NCBI GenBank assembly: GCA_016630905.1
Contig: WBMQ01000007.1
Coordinates: forward strand, 248,001 to 312,000
Length of the DNA stretch: 64,000 nt
Direction of reading: 5' to 3'
Source of the DNA: Capillidium heterosporum
Lineage: Eukaryota; Entomophthoromycota; Entomophthoromycetes; Entomophthorales; Capillidiaceae
Shown piece after piece: positions 1 to 12,003 of this stretch. The notes under the pieces were generated by a model. It made no database searches. It was not told the DNA's origin and saw only the letters and a program-made list of their open reading frames with translations. The translations under genes were made by a program, and so were the position numbers. The first letter of the stretch is position 1. Every line of letters begins with the position of its first letter.

Positions 1-1821
1 AACAAAAGATAAAAGTGGCAGAAAAAGATGTAAATTTCAGTTGAAGATCAAACTGTAGAGTTTTGCTACTTATATTCGAAAATACAAAACACTTTTCGAT
101 GCAGTAAAATAAGTAAAGATCCATAGGCGAAGTTATTTACCGAGCTAACAATGAAATACACAGCTCTCAACTAAAAACTGAAATGATAAATGTGTATAAG
201 TTCAGCTGGTAAGGAAGATGGATTAGGCTTGTTGAATTCAAGGACAGCTTGGCCTCCAAGGTCCTAGAAGCTTAATATGGGTGATAATGAGATCTTGGGC
301 TAAAAATTGGTCATAAACATTGCTTATGCTAACCAAGCTAGGTGGGCTTAAGCCAAGAAGAGGAAATGGTGTATTGATGCCAAAGTTACAAGCGTCCATA
401 TCTCCCACTTCATTATTATCAGCGTAAAAGTTACTGTTAATCTCCAACAGCTTTTTGGATTGTGAAGTCGGTATGTACATGAGAATTGGACTGTCTCTTA
501 GAGCTTAATAGATTTCGAACTAGCTCAGAACCGACTTTAGTCATACTCTAAACTTTTAATTACATCAAATTCGGACTCACTATTGGAACAGTTGATGAAC
601 ATTAATCTATTGTTCTGAGAATATACTCGATCTGCCTAGTTTTTTGCTCAAGTTTGTGCTTCTTGGAGGATACGATAAAAAGTCATTAAAAACTTCCCTT
701 ACACATGCTTCATGGTATTTTTTAGTTTTGCACGCATCATATACGTCTCCTTTTTACAGTTTTCGCAAGCTACTGTACATTTAAAGCACAATAAGCCAAA
801 TAGTGGATGTCGTCGGTCTTGGATACTGCTACCGCCATGATGATGACATGTAAAGTAAACTTTTATTGTAATGCAAATGCTTTATTGTTGTTTATTGCTT
901 TTGAAAGGTGTTGTTGATCGGTATTTATGTCTTTTTTACTTGCACTGCCTTTGTCAAGGACTCCAAAAAAATACCTGCAGGATAAATTAGGTGACCCAGT
1001 TTATCTTTTGGAATGAAAATAAAGTTGCCATTCTGTTCAGATAAACTAGATGGTTTTTTTAAAGCCAGATAGTTTTTAACAATTGAACCCGTAAAAAGCC
1101 ACCCAACTTTTTGGATCAGGTAAATTATTTTACTTTTGAAAAACACCTTGTAGGCAAGAACAACCAATTTGAACGACAGCTAAGTTCATAGATGGCTTCC
1201 CTTAGAAATATCCTAAAAACAAAAATAAGGTTTTAATTTAGATCGAATTTGCACTAAAGTCAAGAAATCGGAGGCAAAATTTTAATCGACTTTGAGGAAT
1301 CCCAAATTTGATGCGAGAAAGCTCAAAACTAAATGGTACACAGAGATCTGAGATATATTTATTATAAATATGCTTTAATTTCGTTTTTACTTAATATATT
1401 TGCTTAATTATAAATACATAAGTACCTAAGCAATATTGTTGGGGATTTACAGGCTCTTCATTACACTAATGTCAAAGTTATCCAAATTCATATAAATAGC
1501 TTGAAATCTTAAAGTATAGCTTAAAGTTTTAAACGATGATAAGTTTATCCTAGACCTGCAACCAACTATATATATCTTTTATTGTTTAGTAATATAATAA
1601 AGAATTTATATTTGACTTGACAAGACAATAAATATATAGTAACTATAATATCTTTAAACATGTATGATTAAATAAGAGCCAAAAGAACTTATAATCATGG
1701 CTTATAGTAAAAATTAGTCTATACAGCTCAACAATATTAAATTTAGATATTATTTATTTGTATTAAACTACTACTCACCTCGGATCAAATTCCCATCTAC
1801 CTTATTATAATGAACTAAAAC
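1..1821. other. AT-rich intergenic region, no confident gene
   Basis: No supported gene. On the minus strand an open frame of about 80 codons ends at 238 and contains the stretch NNEVGDMDACNFG. It could be the last exon of an unrecognised gene. A second open frame (925-1167, minus) cannot be joined to it by clear splice sites. Neither matches a family I recognise. From about 1330 to 1790 the sequence is simple AT-rich DNA. Confidence 0.5.
238..480 (-). CDS. possible C-terminal exon of an unknown protein
   Basis: This is an open frame of 80 codons that continues upstream beyond its first Met, up to a stop near 510. Its composition (Pro, Asp, Cys, Asn) looks protein-like and less biased than the surrounding AT-rich DNA. 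No family motif was recognised and no acceptor site was identified with confidence. The ORF could be chance. Confidence 0.2.
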   Translation of the reverse strand: MYIPTSQSKKLLEINSNFYADNNEVGDMDACNFGINTPFPLLGLSPPSLVSISNVYDQFLAQDLIITHIKLLGPWRPSCP

Positions 1822-2779
1822 TTAAGCTTTTGTTGGCTTGCCTTCCTTCCAAAACTCAATGATGAATCTCGTCAACCTATTAGCTAAAGTAAATTGAGGG
1901 ATCGTTGACAAATGGTAAAAGTCGTGGAAGAGGTGGTTAGCTGGATCTTTACATAGGTCAAAACTAGTTTGGTTGAAGCAGTGTCTGATTGGAACCCAAC
2001 TTAAAACATCTGCTGATGGTGGCGATATGGCACCCATCAAAAGCACTAACTCGTACACGGAGAGGTAGGTTATGTTTACATTATGATACTTTGTACGTGC
2101 CCTCGCTACATAATCTTCGATGATCTTATCGAATATCGGTTTACGTCGGTCGGGTACCAACGTCTTAAGTATGAGTATATTCTTTATCTCACCAACCGCT
2201 ATTAGCCTCCGTATAGCTTGAGTGAAATCCGATTCGATTTTGGAGCTGGGGATTTTTACATTGAAGAAGTCATTGGCCGCGAAATCAATAATGGCCAGCG
2301 ATCTTTTGGGTAAGGGGATATATTGATCCTTCTTATACAGTTCAATTTGGTCAAAGAAATCAGGCACACCTTCTAATATATGTTAGAATAGTTGAGTGAA
2401 ACTACTTACCTTCGATAACACGATTCGTTTTACTTATCGTGGCCCCAGCGTGGCAGAAGTTTTTAACTCGTATGTTGTTCATCGCTTGTAAATAATCAAC
2501 AAAAGTTGGGCCGTTGCTGAACCGGCCTCTCCAGTAGAAGCGCATCTGAGGGAGATCGTAGTTGTGCCGTCGTACGTAGTTCCCAGTGTCGCAGGCACTG
2601 TCTCCGAACATATACACGTGAGTGAAGGGAAATTTATAGTAGCTTCGGTACTCTATACGTACTTTGTCCAAAATGGAGTCGGGATCCGATAAGTTGAATC
2701 CAGGTGGCAGTGCCTTCCATACTAAGCCGCTACCTACTACCAATCCTTGAACGAATAAGAGCTGAATCGATAGCTTCAT
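1822..2779 (-). CDS. secreted GDSL/SGNH-family hydrolase, copy 1
   Basis: Predicted serine ester hydrolase of the SGNH/GDSL superfamily (lipase, esterase or acetylesterase type); the substrate cannot be read from the sequence. Exons are 2779-2410 and 2372-1822, giving 306 residues. The start chosen is the Met of MKLSIQLLFVQ, because it matches the start of the neighbouring paralogue; a Met 22 codons upstream is less likely. A hydrophobic N-terminus suggests secretion. Block I is FGDSACD (nucleophile Ser), HAGAT fits block II, FAANDF gives the block III Asn, and HDFYH near the C-terminus gives the catalytic Asp and His. The 37-base intron (GTAAGT...TTAG) splits a codon at the same position as in copy 2. 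The tandem arrangement implies a local duplication. Confidence 0.85.
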
Positions 2780-3597
2780 TGAAATTTTGTAAAATAGACA
2801 CTTTAAAATTATAAATGGCTTTGAACACAACACTTTTAAATACAAGAAAATTATCTTACACTAGCTAAAGTTTGAAGTGCGTAGAGTACTAAATATATTT
2901 TAACGCTATGTCGATTGACTCACTCTTTACATCTCACTAAAACTCTGCTGATGATTGGGTAAAGGATCAAATCCTAATATTCAGGAAGCTTTGCAAAGAT
3001 ATTTGTAATTTGAATCGTTTTAGAATGCTATAAAGCTTTATAGTAAATTTATTATTGCAGCTTTAATATTTGAAACAGATTGAGCATATTATTTCCTTGA
3101 AATGTATTTGAGTTTACTTGTATCAAATTTGACCAATAGATATCAAAAACAAGGCTTCTATTGGATGGTAATTGATTAAAATGCTTAACAGAATTGATTT
3201 CGAAACAAACTTAGCTCGTTCATAGTAGATAAAAGTTGGTCGGAAGCATAAAAGTTTATTAAATACTATGGTATATGCCATCATAATTTTTTCAATAGGA
3301 CCATTGTTAAATTTAATTTAAGATGGACCGTTACTTTGGTTCCAAGAAATCGAATTCTTAAAAGCTTGCAAATATACATAAGAGTTCGATTCGAATTCTG
3401 TAAAATGAGAACTGTAATGTGCCACTTTTGCACGAAAATCAACTATAGATCAAAGCATAAAATTTATTAAGCTACCCAAAGAAAAAGTTTAAAATATCTA
3501 ATACTATGTAAATATATTTTAAAATTTACTAGAAATTAAATATATTTCTTCAAATATTATAAACATACAACTCACTAAGAGCAAACGATTTCCAAAT
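2780..3597. other. intergenic spacer between the tandem GDSL genes
   Basis: This 818-base AT-rich spacer holds the presumed promoter of copy 1 (just above 2779) and the 3' end of copy 2 (below 3598). No other gene, RNA or repeat was seen. Confidence 0.6.
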
Positions 3598-4542
3598 CTA
3601 AAACAACTTCCAAAATTCGTTGATGAATCTAGTTATACGGTTGGCCAAGTTAAACTGAGTTACCGTTGTAAAATGATAAAAGTCGTGGAGGAGGTGGTTA
3701 GCTGGGTCGGTGCACAGTTCGAAGCTAGTCTGGTTGAAGCATGAAACTTTGGGATTCCAGTTCAAGGTATCGGCAACTGGCGGTGATACAGCTAGCATAA
3801 GAGACATTAGTTCGTTCAGCGAAAGGTAGGCAACGATTACATCTTTGTTCCTACTGCGCGAAGTCCTTACGTAATCATCCACGATTTTGTCGAATATGGG
3901 CTTACGCCGATCGGGCACCAAAGTCTTTAATATTAAAATGTCTTTAATCTCGCCGGCTTTTATCAGCCTATTCATGGCACGACTAAATTCTTCCTTGATC
4001 TTGGGACCTTGGACACTTTGATTCAAAAAGTCATTGGCTGCGAAGTTGATTATAGCTAGTGGTCGTAAAGGTTTGGGGCTATACATATCCTTCTTGTACA
4101 GCTCGATTTGGTCAAAGAAATCAGGTACCCCAACTAGGGTTTTATTAGAAACTGTAGAATGTAGTTAGTTACCTTCAATGACTTTGTTGGTCTTGTTGAT
4201 CATGGCCCCACCGTGACAGAAGTTTTTGATGCGTATATTGTTAATGGCCTGCAGGTAGTCCACAAATATTGGGCCGTTGCTGAACCTGTTGTTCCAATAG
4301 AATTTCAGTTCGGCCATGTCGTAATTGTGTCGTCTCGCGTAGTTTCCGCTGTCACAGGTGCTATCACCGAACATATATACGTGGGTGAAGGGGAATTCCA
4401 AGCTATTTTTGTATGCCACTCTTACTTTAGCTAAGATAGAGTCAGGGTCTGATAGGTTGAACCCCTTTGGTAGTGCGCTCCACACTAGACCACTGCCCAC
4501 TACCAACCCATTAGTAAGTAAAATTAAAGTAGCTAATCTCAT
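3598..4542 (-). CDS. secreted GDSL/SGNH-family hydrolase, copy 2
   Basis: This is a close paralogue of the gene at 1822-2779. Exons are 4542-4173 and 4133-3598, giving 301 residues. Exon 1 is exactly the same length (370 bases) as in copy 1, and the intron (GTAACT...CTAG) interrupts the same codon. The N-terminus MRLATLILLTNGLVVGSG looks like a signal peptide. Visible catalytic blocks are FGDSTCD, HGGAM, FAANDF and HDFYH (catalytic Asp and His). All key residues are present, so it is probably active and extracellular. A TATA-like sequence (TATAAAC on the minus strand, 4595-4601) lies about 55 bases upstream of the ATG. The natural substrate is unknown. Confidence 0.85.
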
Positions 4543-6840
4543 TAAATTTTAGTAAAAACGAATGTTTAGAAAATAGGTACTTTGAGATATAGCAGTTTAT
4601 ATTTTTTTAAATCTTACAGGATGATAAGTTTGAAGTTCATAAAGTTATATTTATATGTTTTAACGTTATATTGAATCATCTATAACCGTTTTTTTGAGCA
4701 GGACCTAGCTAATTTTGTGGACGAGTTGTGAAATGTATTTGGGGAGGAACGTTCAAAAACCAGCAATTTCAACGATTTTCTTAAATATATGAATTTCATT
4801 TGGTGAACAATGAATTCGTTATAATAAAACTAAAAATATCGCCTTATAAGGAGAGAGATACGGAATGGGGTTGTTTAAGTTCAAACGTTCCTCCCCATTC
4901 AAAACTACTACCGCCTTTGTCTGGATTTAATATATACTTATTTATATAAATTATTGGATAAAAGAATATAAGAAGCTGAGCAGATATTGTACAATTTTTA
5001 TGACAGTTGTAATCAAGGCTATAGTTTAATAGCACAAGATTTTGAAATGCATAAAAAAAGTTTCAAAGTAATATATAAAAAGAAGCAATTGCATTTTTAC
5101 ACTATTATAAAAGGTAAATAGATTTGGATGCACTGCAGGTTAGGAAGGAATTTGAAAGTTGGTAATCAGGCACAAGTAAGCAAAACGCCGCCAAGCGTTA
5201 TCTACTATACGATAGAAGTAGCTAAGCTATAATGTTGAAAAAGTGGTATATAGAAATATAGAAAGACTATGAACTTCAACTAACTACCAAAGTGATCTAG
5301 GGATTGGTTTTTTACTATTCAAATTTAAACTTGAAATTTGGCAAAATATTTTTGCGACTCCTTTCAAAACTTTGGACCTCATTCAACTTAGCACAGTAAA
5401 ATTATATTCTCTAGTTTATTATTTAAAATATTACCATTACAGGAGATGAAACCCTTTTGAGCAGCCTTATTATTGGGCTGATGAAACTTTAGTATTTATG
5501 AAATTAGCTTGAAAAGTCTATAGGCAAATATAAGTAGGACTAGTTCGCCTATGTATGCCCAGTTTTAGGATATGTAATGTAGTTTTGGCACTGGATATAT
5601 CAATAAATATTTTCTTATTCTGGCATTTTTACGAGAGAATCACAGATCTTAGCTTTGTGATAAAATAGTGGCGATATGATGTTGGATACCGTTGTCTAAC
5701 CAAAGTTATTTGCCAACTTAGCTAAACTCTCGTTGCACATTTGGATTTGACTTGAAATAAGGCTCTAGAGGAAACAGAGAATATTTCTAGGAGGTTGAGA
5801 AGCTGAGTTGAGTGAGTCTTTGGTATAGATTATATGTAGTGTTTATATCAAAAAGGATCTTAGATGAAAGAATATAAATTATATTCGAAATATCCATTAA
5901 ATTTGAGCCTCATCGGTATACATACGTTTGATACCTATAGCACCCATTAACTTACATCGATTTTTCTCACCATCAATTAACACAAAATTTTCAAATAGAA
6001 GTCTTGGAGCAATGTTTCCCCAATTAGGAATGAAATCCCATCTAGAGATTGAGGTCAAAACTCTGTTGTCAACTGAAGTTGGTTGATTAACTCAAAGGCC
6101 TATCGTCCCGTTGAAAGGTCTATGTACCTTTGGTTGTGTATCAGTTTGCTTCTAAGCTCTTTAAATTTTAGGGGAATTAGTTAGCTATAATAATATATAT
6201 CCAGTGGCCTTTAAACGATTAAAGGATTCAAAGACATTGTTAAGAAATAAAAAAGCTGGCCTATTGTAAATTTGCACTACTGTCTACCCAACATCTACGA
6301 AAATTAATAGATGTGTGAAATGATGATAGAGTTCTATGAAAAGGTATATTGATAGACAGAACTAGAAAATTGACCTGTTGTTATAGTATTCTTAACAAAT
6401 CTTAGAACTGAAGAATAATTAGACCAGTACATCTGGACATCAGTTGACGGTAGCAGTTTTGGAATTTAAAAAGGTAGACTCCATCTTCCGTAACTTTACA
6501 GATATTTTTGCACAAAGTTAAGAGGTATCAAAATGTTATTAAATGGGAGCATAAATGAAATCCCAGAGGTAGATGTGTGAATTTGTATCAATGCCACAAA
6601 AAATAATCAATTTTAGATAAATACTTTTGAGAAATGAGAGATAAATGGCGGATAGCTTGAAAGTTTAAATAACTTAAAGATAGTTGGACACCTTTATAAA
6701 AATACTATAATCGTTGAAAATTAATAAAATTCTGATATAACTAAAATTGAAATACCAGAATCCTACTTTTAACAAAAGGATCCAAACGCTTATAATCCAA
6801 AAAACTGATCTCAAAAAAATCAAAAATGTACACAGTTTAC
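4543..6840. other. long AT-rich intergenic region
   Basis: About 2.3 kb separates the GDSL pair from the 3' end of the TRAPPC10 gene. I found no coding stretch with protein-like composition, no tRNA and no clear repeat. Immediately below 6841 an alternative extra last exon of TRAPPC10 is possible (see that entry). Confidence 0.5.
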
Positions 6841-9800
6841 TTACGGCGACTTCAAGCTCTCGATACTCAGTCCAGGCGACGTCAACGCATCAATTTGGAA
6901 GCCTACCGAATCTAATAGGCCAGCCGGTAATTCCAAGTCGTTACAGCGATCATCCATCTTGATCAACTCGGGTCGCGAAGCTAAACTGGGCCACACGTCT
7001 ATTAGCTGATCTCTTTGATAGTAAACAACAACCAACTTTAACGCATCTTCTTCATCTGAATTCAGTTTTTGGAGCGGTTGGCTGATTCCAGTAAATATAG
7101 GTTTTAAATTGGGTCGGGTACGTATATTAGGGCTGGCGTCAGATTCATCCAAATTTGAACTTTCATTCGACTGTTGGAATAATTGGAGGTGGGGCAAGGG
7201 TAGTAGACCTAAGACGGTAGGAGTTACTGTCAGACTTAAAGTTAAAGGGACATTGTCCTATATATCAAAAATTAACATACACTTCATTTCTAAATATGGC
7301 AAATCTACCTGCAGTGTCAAATACTGTTGGGTCTTACCAGTTACAGCCCACAGCGTCAGGCCTTGGCCACAGGTAGGATCTACGTCCACTTTGATATCCA
7401 CTTTATCCTTATTTGAACTTTGTAATAACAGCTTGTAGTGAATTTGGTAGCCGTACCCCAGCTGCATCGGATTTTTGTTGCTTGATGTGCTAAGGACTTC
7501 TATTTGGAGTTGGGCCTAGGTACCTGGTCGTTAGTCAGCTTTACTCAAATGAATATTGAAATGAAGATAGTAGAGTTAACACTTACGCCAAAGTTGTTGT
7601 TAGTAACGGTCAAGAAGTCAGTCGTTCGGTGGTGTCTTCCTGAAGATTCCCAGTACTTTAGTCGACCATATCCATCTCAAATACTTTAAATTTCTAATGA
7701 TGAAAGTGTCAAGACCATTGTCTTTTTGATAAAAAATTACATCAAAGAAGACTTGTAACAATCCCAAAAGCTTGGTGTAGGCAGCTGGATCGTTTACGAA
7801 CGAAAAGTCAAAGTCGAATCGGTCTAAAGGTGGTAAGATAATTTTACGTCGGGTAGCCAAGTTCAAGGTGGTGGTAGGATCATTCAGGTAGGGCATCACA
7901 GTCTGATATAGTGCGTTTCGGTAACTGAGAGGTGTCGTACAGCTAACCAACAGTTCGTCTAACATTCGAGCAACAGCTACCTCCAAACCTACGATTCAAA
8001 TTTAATTTTGAAGCAAATATTTAAAAGCTTACATCGGCGGATCGAAAGAGACTGGATCTTGAACAACAACTTCGTACTTTGATCAGCAGGGTTATTGGTG
8101 AGGACAGTAGAGTTATCGAATAAGAAAGTCATGGTATGATTCGGTAATAGTAGCTGAGGTTGAGACTGATCACAATTGCCACCTATCGGTAAAAACCAAG
8201 GCTCTGGTTGTTTGATATGACTCAAGTCGTCGTTTCGGATGTCGTCGCTGGGACCAGGACCATGGCCGTTCGTCCTAATTGTAGTTGTACTAGAAGCAGC
8301 ATTAAAGTTGTCTGGTTGAACCTCCAGTCCAAAAATATGGGCTGGTGCACAACGGTCGTTTAATTTAAGGTCGACCTTCAGGTAAGGGTCGGTACCACTA
8401 TTATACAATTAGTCACTCCAAAGAATAAACAAATGTAGGCTTACTCAGGTTTAGGCACCCACTCGGTATCGATGATGAACTGGTTGCGAAGTAGATGCAC
8501 TTTAAGTAGTAGACGGAACTGGATGTTGGTCCGATCGGTGGTACGATAGCTTACGATACAGGGAATCATGAATTGGAGATCGATACCGATGTCCACTTTG
8601 ACGGGGACCTTCATTATGACAGAATGATAGGGTAGTAGGGAGGGATACAGTAGCTGGACTGCCAACCCATTGCGTGTAGTCGGTACTTCGACGACTCTAA
8701 GGAAGTCCGCATCCAACTCGGAGACTACGAACCCAACCGTAATACCTAGTGAATCAGTACCGTCAAAATTGCCTAGCTGATCCAAGCCTTCCAAGGTTAG
8801 ACTACCTTCCAGTAATTGGTTACTACACGATGTAACTTCGACGTGCAAACCTATACGTGCAGTATAAGAATACGTAGATTTAAATAAATTTACCATCTGG
8901 GTATAGTTTGGCGACGACTTGGGGTAAATTTGGGTAGTCTTCGAGCTGTAAGAGCTTGCGATCGGATTTGAAGGCCTGGGTCAATTTCAATTTACCTATA
9001 TGAACCGTAAATTGATCCACCGTATATTTGCCCAACGTTACGTCCTAGCCATTCTATTTAACTAATGTATGTAAAAAAGAGCTTACTTGGCCAGTAAGTA
9101 AAAATACATTGGCTCCGGGGTTGAGAACCAAGTTCGATTCGGAAGATAAATTTACTGTAGTCCCATTGACGCCAGAAAGCTCGAGCTGTACCGAGGTTAT
9201 CGGAATACTAGTAACGAAACTGGAGTTTAAGTTAAGCTCGACGGCTACTTCATCCGAATTTAACTTCTTGACGACATCGACCATAGTCAAGGTAGGTTTC
9301 GCCTTGCGTACCAAACCTGGTAAAAAATAAATTTAAAACAAACTAAAAAATCAAGCGTTACCTTCATCCAACTTATCTACAGCTAAAGTTAGCAACTTGA
9401 CCAAGTCATCAGCGAAATTAAGTGGCAAGGTCTCCAACATCAATAGACGTAAGGCTAGCCTTGCCAGATCATCCCATCGTTCCAAACTATTCAATCCTTC
9501 AATCAGTTTGGGTAGGATGGGCATGGCCAACTCTACCCACCCTTCCTCCAGGTACAACTCCAAACCCAACTCCAACTCGGATACGACGTACTGCCACCGA
9601 CCTCGAATGGCATGTAAAGCGGCAACTGTTAACTGGCACGACGCCAACGAACGCTTGCGCTGTCCCGATTCGTACTCAGCTCGAAGTTTGGTAGTTACCG
9701 ACAAATACAACGAATCAAACCGATCGTCGTCCTCCAACTCATGTTGCAGGTAACTCCCATTCAAATCTAAAATAGAGTTCTGGATAGGATCACTACGTCG

Positions 9801-11531
9801 GTTTTGAAGCTGCTGCAGTTTAGGTAGGGTTACCGCCAACGTGAAGGGAAGCTCCAGAGGTAGACGGTTGTACAACATACCTAGTTTGTCGAGCTGGATG
9901 CGGGCCAGGTTGAGGAGGCTAGCTCGAACTGTTATCAGCGGTCGGTCGTTGGGATTGGGCAATGTTTTGTTTTTGGAGGTGGAGATCATATGCTGGTGGC
10001 GTTCCGACCATTCATCGATAGCTTGGAACAGGTCGGTAGCGTTACGGTAGACCCACAGCCCTACTACACAGTCGGTTGTCAATCCGGTACCCTAAAAGTT
10101 TGCACTTCAAAATTTTGCTTTCGAAATTTAAAAGTACCATGTAGAGGTCGACCGAATTGGCCAAACTTAAAATAAACTTGATAGCCCTACCCCCAGCCTC
10201 AACCGGTGCATCCAAGTTGTCTAAAAGTAGCTGGATCTGCTTGGCAAACAAGTAGTTTTTAAAGTTGAACAGTGGCATTCCGTTGGTTGCAATCAGGTTG
10301 AAAGCTTGGTTATCCTCATCTTCAGCAGGGTTCAAGTTCAAGTTGGTGTCCAACAGACTGTTGGAATCGAAACTTGGGGTGGGGAACCAGGTACTTAAAG
10401 TAGCTTTACAAAAGTCAGCAACATTACAAAAGGAATAAGCTACCTAGGGAAGCCTGGAATAAGATGGCTTCAAGTTCGTCCAGAATTTTCAAAGCATCGC
10501 GGTACAGATGGATAGTTTTTAATCCTAAAGCCAACCTCTCCTTCTTTACGAAGAAGGGACAGAAGTTCCAACCAGGAAACCTACGTTGAAAATCGAGTTT
10601 ACTGACTTCCTCCTGGAAGCTAGTGAAACTGGAAGCGAAAGTATCACTTAGGTAGTCCTTCAAAGTATCGATAAACTCCTGCCATTGGGATTCAAACAGG
10701 TTGAAATCAGTCATACTTGAAGAGCTACTTCTTATCGGTAATACCCTTTCAAAAATAATTTTAAGCAAACAAGGAGAATTAAAATAGCTTACCGTTCTCG
10801 CTTCCCATCTTTGAAGTGCTGACGCATCTTATCTAAAAGTTGGTTTTGCAAGCTGGTAGTCGAAGTTGTACTCTTGAATGAGCTTAGAATATTACTAGCA
10901 CTTAGACCGGAACTGTGTTTCTTCTTTCCATCCATCAGTAACACCGTACCTCCACCGCCATTACTTCCGTTGGTTAACGACGGTTGAGGTACCTGCTCCC
11001 TATCTCCAACTAAAACTATCAACCACTCACTGTCCTTTCTGTTATTTATAGTGACTAACCATTCTTGAATGTGAGGCTTCACTACACTTCGATAGACGTC
11101 GAGGGAAGTTAAGGAGACTAGGAAGAGGTGCAGTAAAGGCTCTTTTAGCATGGCAGTTGGAGTGCAAGGCCGACTATCGAGCTGGTAGGGAACAAGGTCG
11201 ATATCTAGGTGCGAAACTATGTGTAAAGGCCGTTGAGGAAGTCGAATTTGCAACGATTGGAGTGGTAGTCGAAGTTGAAGTTCCGAATCGAGGCTAGAGT
11301 AGATGCCGAATGGGTCATAATCTGCATTTAAAAAAAATTATAGTGCGCTTGTTAGTCGTCGATAGTTGTCGAAAATATAAATAGTTACATGATACTTTTA
11401 CCGAACTTTTGCTCATCTTGTCGGTGTTTCTTGAAGGATTCTTGAATTGGGAGTGAATTGTAAGATTTCGTAACTAGCTGTTTTGATTTTAGGATGAATT
11501 GAAATTGAATTGCCTTATTTGGGCAGTCCAT
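6841..11531 (-). CDS. TRAPPII complex subunit Trs130/TRAPPC10
   Basis: Subunit specific to the TRAPPII tethering complex, which acts with Ypt31/32 (Rab11)-type GTPases at the late Golgi. I read 13 exons: 11531-11402, 11321-10793, 10745-10444, 10403-10138, 10091-9362, 9316-9087, 9044-8894, 8850-8445, 8397-8033, 7988-7741, 7655-7587, 7515-7309 and 7257-6841. All phases agree and give 1349 residues, within the family's range. Family signatures are YDPFG near the start, RLPL, FPGWNFCPFFVKKERLA, HLYRDALKILDELEA and ATLSTWFPTPSF, followed by beta-sandwich-like C-terminal segments ending with LTVTPTVLGLLPLPHLQLF. The least certain junction is 7741/7655. The stop overlaps a GTAAGT donor-like sequence at 6841, so one further short exon (acceptor near 6741) is possible. 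The first exon (43 codons) shows no recognisable homology. Confidence 0.9.
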
Positions 11532-11580
11532 ACATTTAAACCTTATAAATAGGTATGCATGATGTATAATCAGCAAGCCA

Positions 11581-11653
11581 GCCCGGCTAGCTCAATCGGC
11601 AGAGCGTGAGACTCTTAATCTCAAGGTTGCGGGTTCGACCCCCGCGTTGGGCT
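11581..11653 (+). tRNA. tRNA-Lys (anticodon CTT)
   Basis: A 73-base cloverleaf. The acceptor stem is GCCCGGC/GTTGGGC (two G-T pairs), the D stem GCTC/GAGC, the anticodon stem TGAGA/TCTCA with loop CTCTTAA (anticodon CTT at 11614-11616), the variable loop AGGTT and the T stem GCGGG/CCCGC. It has no intron. The genomic 3' end lacks CCA, as expected in a eukaryote. A T-rich run (CTTTTCTTTTT) directly after it fits a Pol III terminator. It lies only about 50 bases from the start of the TRAPPC10 reading frame, on the opposite strand. Confidence 0.97.
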
Positions 11654-12003
11654 TTTCTTTTTGCTCGTCGTTGATCTGGTTTATTTCTATTGATCAATAG
11701 TAGAAGCCTTAATTTTTAGTCTAGGTGCTAACTAATCATATTATATTGCAAGCCCTCAATGCTATTGGTATCTATTAGCAATGTATTTTTAGTACTTGAC
11801 ATTAGTATAGCTTATTATATTTGTATTACTTTGATATTTGGTTAACTTAGATTCCTAATATGCTATTTATTAATAAATCAAAGTAGTTCCTTTAATTAAG
11901 CCATCATCTAATATACTTTTCTAAATATTATTTTGATAATAATACAAACTAAAAATATTACAATAAAACATAATGTGTTTTAAAATAAACCTTTATTTTC
12001 AAA
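11654..12003. other. AT-rich spacer between tRNA-Lys and ARG4
   Basis: About 350 bases. The first bases hold the T-rich Pol III stop signal. The rest is AT-rich 3' flank of the argininosuccinate lyase gene. Nothing else was seen. Confidence 0.6.

Noticed and set aside
7587-7741. A one-base shift in TRAPPC10 between KDNGLD and GRLKYWES readings
   Set aside because: A phase-consistent intron (GTAATT...CTAAAG, 7740-7656) accounts for the change of frame.
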